Shown here: positions 6,423-10,667 of the stretch, in pieces
Layout of the letters: every line of letters starts with the position of its first letter
How positions within the stretch are numbered: the stretch's first letter is position 1
From: Azonexus sp.
GTDB lineage: Bacteria > Pseudomonadota > Gammaproteobacteria > Burkholderiales > Rhodocyclaceae
NCBI GenBank assembly: GCA_031285115.1
Contig: JAITWU010000393.1
Span: 1 to 10,667, forward strand
DNA: 10,667 bases
Reading direction: 5' to 3'
Made by a program: the position numbers and the translations under genes
Notes under the pieces: model-generated
Seen by the model: the letters and a program-made list of their open reading frames with translations, nothing else
Told to the model about the DNA's origin: nothing
Databases searched by the model: none

Positions 6423-7312
6423 GGTTTTCTTCCTGTTTCCGTTTGGTGGGCGGCCTCGGCAATCCCGGCATCGACTGTCGGATAGGCAAGGCGCAGTTGC
6501 AATTCCTGTTTGAGGCGGCGGTTCCTGATGCGCCGCGATTCACCCATGAATGACCCTTGCAGCGGCGACAACCGGGCCATCGCCTCGGCCCGGCACAAAC
6601 GCGGCGGACGCGGCAGGGCGAAGGCGTCGGCGACACGGTCAAAATAATCGGCCATGCGGATTTCTGAATCATCGACCACGTTATAGACCCGGTTGGCCCG
6701 CCCGTGGCGCAGCGCGGCGAAGCAGGCGGCGGCCAGATCGTCGGCGTGGATGTGATTGCTGTAAACGTCATCGGCGGCGACCAGCGCCGGTAGCCCCCGG
6801 CGCAGGCGTTCAAGCGGCAGCCGCCCGGCGGCGTAGATGCCGGGCGCGCGCAGGATGCTGACCGCGACGCCGCAACGCCCGCCCCAGGCGCGCAGACGGC
6901 GTTCGGCGTCGACGCGGCGGGCGGCGCGGGCGCTTCTGGGGCGGCAGTGGCGCGTTTCGTCAATCAAAGCGCCAGCGCAATCGCCGTACACCCCAGTCGT
7001 ACTCACGTAAATCAGCCGCCGTGGTAGACTGCCGCCCGCGCTCAGGGCGGCCAGCAGATTGCGCGTTCGGCTGTCCAGTTGGCCTTCGCCGGGCGGTGGC
7101 GCGAGATGCAGCACCCAATCGGCGAGGCCGGAAAACCGCCGCAGGCTGGCCCGGTCGTCGAGGTCGCCGACGAGCGGAACGGCCCCGGCGGCGCGCCAGA
7201 AATCGGCCTGACCCGGCTCGCGCAGCAGCGCATAGACGCGGTAACGGTCATGCAGACGAAGGAAAATGCGGCGGGCGATGTCCCCGCTGCCGACAATCAG
7301 GATTTTTTGCAC
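6410..7312 (-). CDS. Atypical SDR / NAD-dependent epimerase-dehydratase family protein (YeeZ-like)
   Basis: This 300-residue protein has an N-terminal Rossmann nucleotide-binding domain of the extended SDR superfamily. The dinucleotide loop is GSGDIARR (8-15), with a further GD at 49-50, LHLAPPP (69-74) and YVSTTGVYGD (102-111), the last resembling E. coli YeeZ and relatives. The usual catalytic YxxxK pair is not seen where expected; that region (about 127-140) is arginine-rich instead. NHIHADDLA (186-194) and NRVYNVVDD (207-215) complete the family pattern. The start is GTG at 7312, with no clear ribosome-binding site; the nearby ATG at 7320 is out of frame. It is the first gene of an operon with hemJ and the methyltransferase, and is divergent from the ferredoxin reductase across 42 bases. 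The substrate is unknown; a nucleotide-sugar or NAD(P)-binding role is a guess from the fold. Confidence 0.85.
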   Translation of the reverse strand: MQKILIVGSGDIARRIFLRLHDRYRVYALLREPGQADFWRAAGAVPLVGDLDDRASLRRFSGLADWVLHLAPPPGEGQLDSRTRNLLAALSAGGSLPRRLIYVSTTGVYGDCAGALIDETRHCRPRSARAARRVDAERRLRAWGGRCGVAVSILRAPGIYAAGRLPLERLRRGLPALVAADDVYSNHIHADDLAAACFAALRHGRANRVYNVVDDSEIRMADYFDRVADAFALPRPPRLCRAEAMARLSPLQGSFMGESRRIRNRRLKQELQLRLAYPTVDAGIAEAAHQTETGRKPCSS

Positions 7313-7354
7313 GCCGGCATTTTAGCCGACGGCCAAGAGGAACAGAGGGAACCG

Positions 7355-8371
7355 ATGAGCTACCAGATTACCGTCCAGCCAAGTGGCCGCCAATTTACTG
7401 CCGAGGTCGGCGAAAGCCTGCTCGATGCCGCCCAGCGCCAGGGCCTGACGTTGCCGCACGGCTGCCGCAACGGCGGCTGCGGCGTTTGCAAAGGCAAAGT
7501 GCTGGCGGGCAGCGTCGACTATGGCCGGGCCGAGGCGCACCGCCTGACGGAGGACGACAAAGCCGCCGGTTTCGCGCTCTTTTGCTGCGCCACGGCGCGT
7601 TCCGATCTGGTCATCGAGAGTAAGCAAATGGTCGTGGCCGACGATCTGCCGGTCAAAACCCTGCCCGCGCGGATCGAGAAACTGGAACGTCTGGCCCCCG
7701 ACGTGATCGAACTCCACCTGCGGCTCCCGGCCAGCGAAAATCTCAAATTCCGCGCCGGTCAGTACGTCGATATTTTGCTCAAGGATGGCGGACGGCGCAG
7801 TTTTTCGCTCGCCAACGCGCCGGATAACAATGCGCTCTTGCAATTGCACATCCGCCATGTCCCCGGCGGCGTATTTACCGGGCAGTTGTTCAGCGCCATG
7901 AAAGTGCGCGACATGCTGCGCATCAACGGCCCGCTCGGCAGTTTTTATCTGCGTCAAGATTCACCCAGGCCGATTATCCTGCTCGCGGGTGGCACCGGCT
8001 TTGCGCCGATTAAAGCCATCGTCGAACACGCCATCGCCCAAAATCTTGCCCGGCCAATGACCCTCTATTGGGGCGTCAAAACCCGCGCCGACCTCTATAT
8101 GGATGCCTTGCCCCGCCAATGGGCCGCCGATTATCCGCACATCCGCTATATCCCGGTGCTCTCGGAACCGTCAGCCGCCGACGCCTGGTCGGGCCGCACC
8201 GGCCTGGTTCACCATGCGGCGATGGCGGATTTTCCCGATCTTTCAGCCCATCAGGTCTATGCCTGCGGCGGGCCAGCGATGATCGACGCCGCCAAGGCCG
8301 ATTTCACCGCTCGCTGCGCCCTGCCGGAAGAAGAATTCTTCGCCGATGTTTTCAGCTTTGCGGCGCAATAG
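7355..8371 (+). CDS. 2Fe-2S ferredoxin / FAD / NAD(P)H oxidoreductase (AscD/RfbI-like)
   Basis: This 338-residue electron-transfer flavoprotein passes electrons from NAD(P)H through FAD to a plant-type 2Fe-2S cluster. The N-terminal ferredoxin domain has C37, C42 and C45 in CRNGGCGVC and the fourth ligand at C77 (or C78). The FAD domain carries the RxFS motif (R148-S151), and the NAD domain has AGGTGFAP (211-218) and YACGGPAMI (302-310). The order ferredoxin-FAD-NAD matches proteins annotated as CDP-6-deoxy-delta-3,4-glucoseen reductase, and also the reductases of aromatic-ring oxygenases. No sugar-synthesis or oxygenase genes are nearby, so the partner is unknown and the first name should be treated as a family label. 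The ATG at 7355 follows GAGGGA by four bases; the frame extends upstream only as a shadow of the divergent SDR gene. Confidence 0.9.
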   Translation: MSYQITVQPSGRQFTAEVGESLLDAAQRQGLTLPHGCRNGGCGVCKGKVLAGSVDYGRAEAHRLTEDDKAAGFALFCCATARSDLVIESKQMVVADDLPVKTLPARIEKLERLAPDVIELHLRLPASENLKFRAGQYVDILLKDGGRRSFSLANAPDNNALLQLHIRHVPGGVFTGQLFSAMKVRDMLRINGPLGSFYLRQDSPRPIILLAGGTGFAPIKAIVEHAIAQNLARPMTLYWGVKTRADLYMDALPRQWAADYPHIRYIPVLSEPSAADAWSGRTGLVHHAAMADFPDLSAHQVYACGGPAMIDAAKADFTARCALPEEEFFADVFSFAAQ

Positions 8372-8374
8372 GCT

Positions 8375-9073
8375 TTAACGCTGCCAGGCGCAGCCGCGCA
8401 GCGTTTGCCCGCCAACGCTGACCGTTGCCGTCCAGCCGAAGACCACGGCGCTTTTGGCGTCGTTGCACAATTGGTGTTCAAAGCGTATGGCAACGAGGCC
8501 GTCAGCGCCTTCGTCGCCAAATTCAGCAACTTCGCCCCGACGCGCAAAAACGCGGTAGGGCAGATTGATTTCAGGCGCTCCCTGGCGTTGCAGGGTCACT
8601 TTGTCACCGCCTGCCGCCAGCGCCCATTCCGGCGCGTGGCCGATGGCCAGCCAGGCTTCATCGCTGCCGCCGGGTTTCTGGCAGCGTCCGTCGGCTTCCG
8701 CCAGATTCAATTCGCTGGCGCGCAGCGTTTCGCCATCGCTGACGCCGAGGAGTTCGACATAAAACTTGCGACCCTCGGCCAAACCAGCCATTTCGAGGCC
8801 GCGCATGACCTGCTGGTCGCTTGAGACATCCTCGACCAGGGCATAGCTGCGGTCGCGGCAGGGGGCGAAAACCAGTTTTTCGCCATGTTTCAGCAAAAAT
8901 CCGTAGGCCAGACGCGGCGTCGCATCGGGCGCTGGCAGCGACGCGGCGGCGGCTGGCAGGGCAGGCGCGGCGGGCGTCGCCGGGGCGGCGGCGATGGTGG
9001 CGGCAAAGAGCGCGGCGCAAAGAAAAACAGTCGTCTGGATCATGACCAACGGAAAAAGCGGACGGGCTGGCAT
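8375..9073 (-). CDS. Exported protein of unknown function with COG3650-like C-terminal region
   Basis: This is a predicted exported protein of 232 residues. A hydrophobic signal segment (about 12-30) is followed by an Ala/Pro-rich stretch to residue 52, then two possible domains. The first (about 55-132) has C72 in FAPC and C131. The second (about 140-232) runs from AWLAIGHAPEW through C203 in QLCND and WTATVSVGG to RGCAW with C228. That second pattern resembles COG3650-type envelope proteins, where these two cysteines are conserved. The start at 9073 gives an arginine before the hydrophobic core and has AGGGGA just upstream, though the spacing is short. The ATG at 9043 is the alternative and would leave no positive charge before the core. 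No lipobox is seen. The gene is convergent with the reductase, with only three bases between stops, and divergent from the FeeM-PilZ gene. The function is unknown. Confidence 0.75.
   Translation of the reverse strand: MPARPLFPLVMIQTTVFLCAALFAATIAAAPATPAAPALPAAAASLPAPDATPRLAYGFLLKHGEKLVFAPCRDRSYALVEDVSSDQQVMRGLEMAGLAEGRKFYVELLGVSDGETLRASELNLAEADGRCQKPGGSDEAWLAIGHAPEWALAAGGDKVTLQRQGAPEINLPYRVFARRGEVAEFGDEGADGLVAIRFEHQLCNDAKSAVVFGWTATVSVGGQTLRGCAWQR
8377..8405. terminator. Possible weak terminator of the reductase gene
   Basis: AACGCTG and its complement CAGCGTT form a 7-bp stem around a 15-base GC-rich loop that can itself fold (GCTGC/GCAGC). It starts five bases after the reductase stop and lies inside the 3' end of the convergent gene. 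Only three T residues follow, so termination would be weak; the call is tentative. Confidence 0.3.
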
Positions 9074-9156
9074 TGTCCCCTATTGCCGCCGCCGCTGGTT
9101 TGATGCAGCCGAAAAAGCCGCGCGCAGGACAGTGGAATGCCCGTTTGATGACAAGC

Positions 9157-9165
9157 TGATATGAT
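9157..9165 (+). promoter_or_regulatory. Extended -10 promoter candidate for the FeeM-PilZ gene
   Basis: TGATATGAT combines a TGn extension with TATGAT, a five-of-six match to the -10 consensus. Transcription would start near 9172, about 26 bases before the ATG at 9198. A clear -35 at 16-18 bases is absent (ATGCCC at 17), which extended -10 promoters can tolerate. Confidence 0.45.
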
Positions 9166-9197
9166 AAGAAGATGCTCCTTCCTGCCAGCGGATTCTG

Positions 9198-10505
9198 ATG
9201 CGTGTCCTGCCTCGCCTGCGTTTCTTCGTTCAAAACACTGGGCGCAAATTGTTTGCGATGTTGCCGAAAACACGGCGGCATCAGGTTTATCGTTCCTTCG
9301 TCGATTGCGATCCGGAGCCGGATGACCGTCTGGTGCTGAAAATCGCCGAGACGCAGGAAGAACTCGAAGCCTGTTTCAAACTGCTGCACAATGCTTATGT
9401 CGCCAGCCGCTTCATGGCGCCCGATCCGTCCGGGCTGCGGGTGACGATCTACCACGCCTTGCCGACGACGACGACCCTGTGCGCCAAGGTTGACGGTCAG
9501 GTGGTCGGCACACTGTCGCTGATCCGTGAAAGCGCCATTGGTTTTCCCTTGCAGCGCATTTTCGATCTCAGCGGCGTTCGCGCCAAAGAAGGCAATATCG
9601 CGGAGGTCTCGGCGCTGGCGATCGACCGGCGTTTCCGGCACACCGGCGGGACGATTCTGTTCCCGCTGATGAAGTTCATGTATGAGTACTGCACGACTTT
9701 TTTCGATACCCGCCATCTGGTGATCGCCGTCAATCCACGGCATATCGAAATGTACGAGTCGCTGCTCTATTTCCAGCGGCTGACCGCCAGCGTTGTCGAG
9801 AACTATGATTTCGTCAATGGCGCCCCGGCCATTGGCGCCACCCTCGATTTGCGGCACGCCCCGGAAATTCTGCGTCGGGCCTATGCTGGCAAACCGGCCC
9901 GGCGCAATCTCCACCATTATTTCAAGGAAACGCGGCTGCCCAACATCCAGATGCCGCAGCGCCGCTTTTACACCACCAACGACCCGGTGCTGACGCCGGA
10001 ACTGATCGACTATTTTTTCAACCGCCGGACCCGTGTTTTCGCCGAACTGAGCGATCGCAAGAAGGCTCTCCTGCACCTCATCTACGATCTGCCAGCATAC
10101 CGCGCCGTGCTGCCGCCGCAACCGCCGCAGGCCATCGAGGTGCAGGTGCGGCGTCACCAGCGTTTTTCGGTCAAGTGTCCGGCGCGGTTGATTGGCGAGA
10201 AGATCGACCAGACCATTCCGCTTGAGGTCAACGAAGTCTCGCGTTACGGCTTTCGCGCCATCTCCTCCCGTCCGGTGCCGGTCAACGTCTGGCTGACAGT
10301 CGCCATCCAGCTCGGCAGCAAGGAGGTTTCCTGTCTGACGGTGCAGGCAGTGCAGGAAACCAGTCAGGGTAACCGCTACTACTATGGCTTTCACATCGGC
10401 GAGCCGGATCTGGTCTGGCGCAAATTTGTCGCGGCCCTGCATCAAGGTCATACGCACAGCGACCTCAATGACGCCACCCGGTTTCTCCAAACCCGGTTCC
10501 AATGA
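9198..10505 (+). CDS. FeeM-like N-acyl amino acid synthase fused to a C-terminal PilZ domain
   Basis: This 435-residue cytoplasmic protein has two parts. Residues about 40-230 form an acyltransferase core of the GNAT/autoinducer-synthase fold like FeeM, which joins acyl chains from acyl-ACP to amino acids. Visible are CFKLLHNAYV (59-68), VVGTLSLIR (102-110), AEVSALAID (135-143, E136 a catalytic candidate), RRFRHTGG (144-151) and the VNPRHIEMYESLLYF segment (178-192). A linker with LTPELIDYFFNRRTRVF (265-281) follows, typical of longer FeeM relatives. The C-terminal part (about 312-415) looks like PilZ: RxxxR at R318-R322 (RRHQR), then EVSRYG (346-351), where the usual first Asp/Asn is Glu, and YYYGFHI (394-400). 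The start ATG at 9198 has only a weak GGA site. The gene has a candidate promoter and stands alone. Regulation by c-di-GMP is inferred from the domain. Confidence 0.85.
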   Translation: MRVLPRLRFFVQNTGRKLFAMLPKTRRHQVYRSFVDCDPEPDDRLVLKIAETQEELEACFKLLHNAYVASRFMAPDPSGLRVTIYHALPTTTTLCAKVDGQVVGTLSLIRESAIGFPLQRIFDLSGVRAKEGNIAEVSALAIDRRFRHTGGTILFPLMKFMYEYCTTFFDTRHLVIAVNPRHIEMYESLLYFQRLTASVVENYDFVNGAPAIGATLDLRHAPEILRRAYAGKPARRNLHHYFKETRLPNIQMPQRRFYTTNDPVLTPELIDYFFNRRTRVFAELSDRKKALLHLIYDLPAYRAVLPPQPPQAIEVQVRRHQRFSVKCPARLIGEKIDQTIPLEVNEVSRYGFRAISSRPVPVNVWLTVAIQLGSKEVSCLTVQAVQETSQGNRYYYGFHIGEPDLVWRKFVAALHQGHTHSDLNDATRFLQTRFQ

Positions 10506-10522
10506 TCAGGGCCGGAGCATCA

Positions 10523-10569
10523 AAATTCTTTAACGCACAATGACTGATAGAACCGGCGATTAAGAATTT
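10523..10569. repeat. AT-rich inverted repeat after the FeeM-PilZ gene
   Basis: AAATTCTTTAA (10523-10533) and TTAAGAATTT (10560-10569) are complementary apart from one bulged base, with 26 bases between. The arms are AT-rich in otherwise GC-rich DNA. The repeat begins 17 bases past the stop codon. It may be a transcript-end structure or a chance match; no T-run follows. Confidence 0.35.
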
Positions 10570-10605
10570 GTCCGTAAATTGGTTATCTGCACCCCATTGA
10601 CCCCT

Positions 10606-10656
10606 CCACCACGCTGCGCGTGGTCCCCCTCCCCATTGGCTGCGCCAATAGGGAGG
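10606..10656. repeat. Twin-hairpin intergenic repeat element with shared TGC loops
   Basis: Two adjacent inverted repeats are present. The first is ACCACGC-TGC-GCGTGGT (10608-10624), a 7-bp perfect stem. The second is a 13-bp stem with one mismatch, CCTCCCC and ATTGGC paired with GCCAAT and GGGAGG around TGC (10628-10656). Both have the same C-TGC-G closing loop and are linked by a short C-rich spacer. This style matches dispersed palindromic repeats placed after genes in betaproteobacteria. The element is close to the window edge and may continue beyond it. Confidence 0.6.
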
Positions 10657-10667
10657 ATCGAAAACCA

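Noticed and set aside
6067..6963. A 298-codon minus-strand frame spanning the SDR/HemJ junction
   Set aside because: It is a shifted frame of two overlapping genes with intact motifs; its translation is Pro/Arg/Ala-rich noise.
8658..10502. A 614-codon open frame on the minus strand opposite the FeeM-PilZ gene
   Set aside because: It runs antisense through a gene with clear domain motifs and into another gene in a different frame. Its translation is low-complexity with no recognisable domain. GC-rich codon use commonly leaves such frames open.
1..10667. tRNA, rRNA, CRISPR array, transposase or phage genes
   Set aside because: No cloverleaf-like segment, repeat-spacer pattern or transposase motif was found on either strand by eye.

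Overview
The window is GC-rich chromosomal DNA from what looks like a betaproteobacterium, plausibly Rhodocyclales (Dechloromonas/Azonexus/Accumulibacter-like). I infer this from the codon bias and from the family mix: a HemJ-type protoporphyrinogen oxidase, a stand-alone RlmL-type THUMP methyltransferase, an AscD-like ferredoxin reductase, a Tim44-like exported protein and a FeeM-type acyl amino acid synthase. No rRNA, tRNA, CRISPR array, transposase or phage gene is visible, and no gene-free stretch exceeds 300 bases.

Layout. 1-1268 (+): the 3' end of a FecCD/BtuC-type permease, overlapping (ATGA) the ATPase of the same importer (cobalamin, heme or ferric siderophore). 1371-2249 (+): a secreted or membrane Tim44-like protein with its own promoter. 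It ends at a perfect 15-bp bidirectional terminator. 2315-3306 (-): a two-gene envelope operon, made of a small Gly/Tyr-rich exported protein and a glycine-zipper lipoprotein, coupled through a stop/Shine-Dalgarno overlap. 3434-4729 (-): an acetyl-CoA hydrolase/CoA-transferase family enzyme with the catalytic Glu of the transferases, flanked by hairpin terminators on both sides. 4849-7312 (-): a tightly packed operon of atypical SDR, HemJ and RlmL-like rRNA methyltransferase. 7355-8371 (+): a 2Fe-2S/FAD/NAD reductase divergent from that operon across 42 bp. 8375-9073 (-): an exported protein with a COG3650-like C-terminal region, convergent with the reductase across 3 bp. 9198-10505 (+): a FeeM-like N-acyl amino acid synthase fused to a C-terminal PilZ domain. 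10506-10667: non-coding, with an AT-rich inverted repeat and two hairpins that share a TGC loop, probably a dispersed intergenic repeat.

Most of the window is housekeeping or conserved accessory content. No clearly new multi-gene system is apparent. The points most worth a second look are the FeeM-PilZ fusion (possible c-di-GMP control of acyl amino acid synthesis), the twin-hairpin repeat at the right edge, the terminator-like hairpin in the leader of the CoA-transferase, and the SDR that lacks the usual YxxxK pair. All family assignments come from reading motifs by eye. No database search was run.
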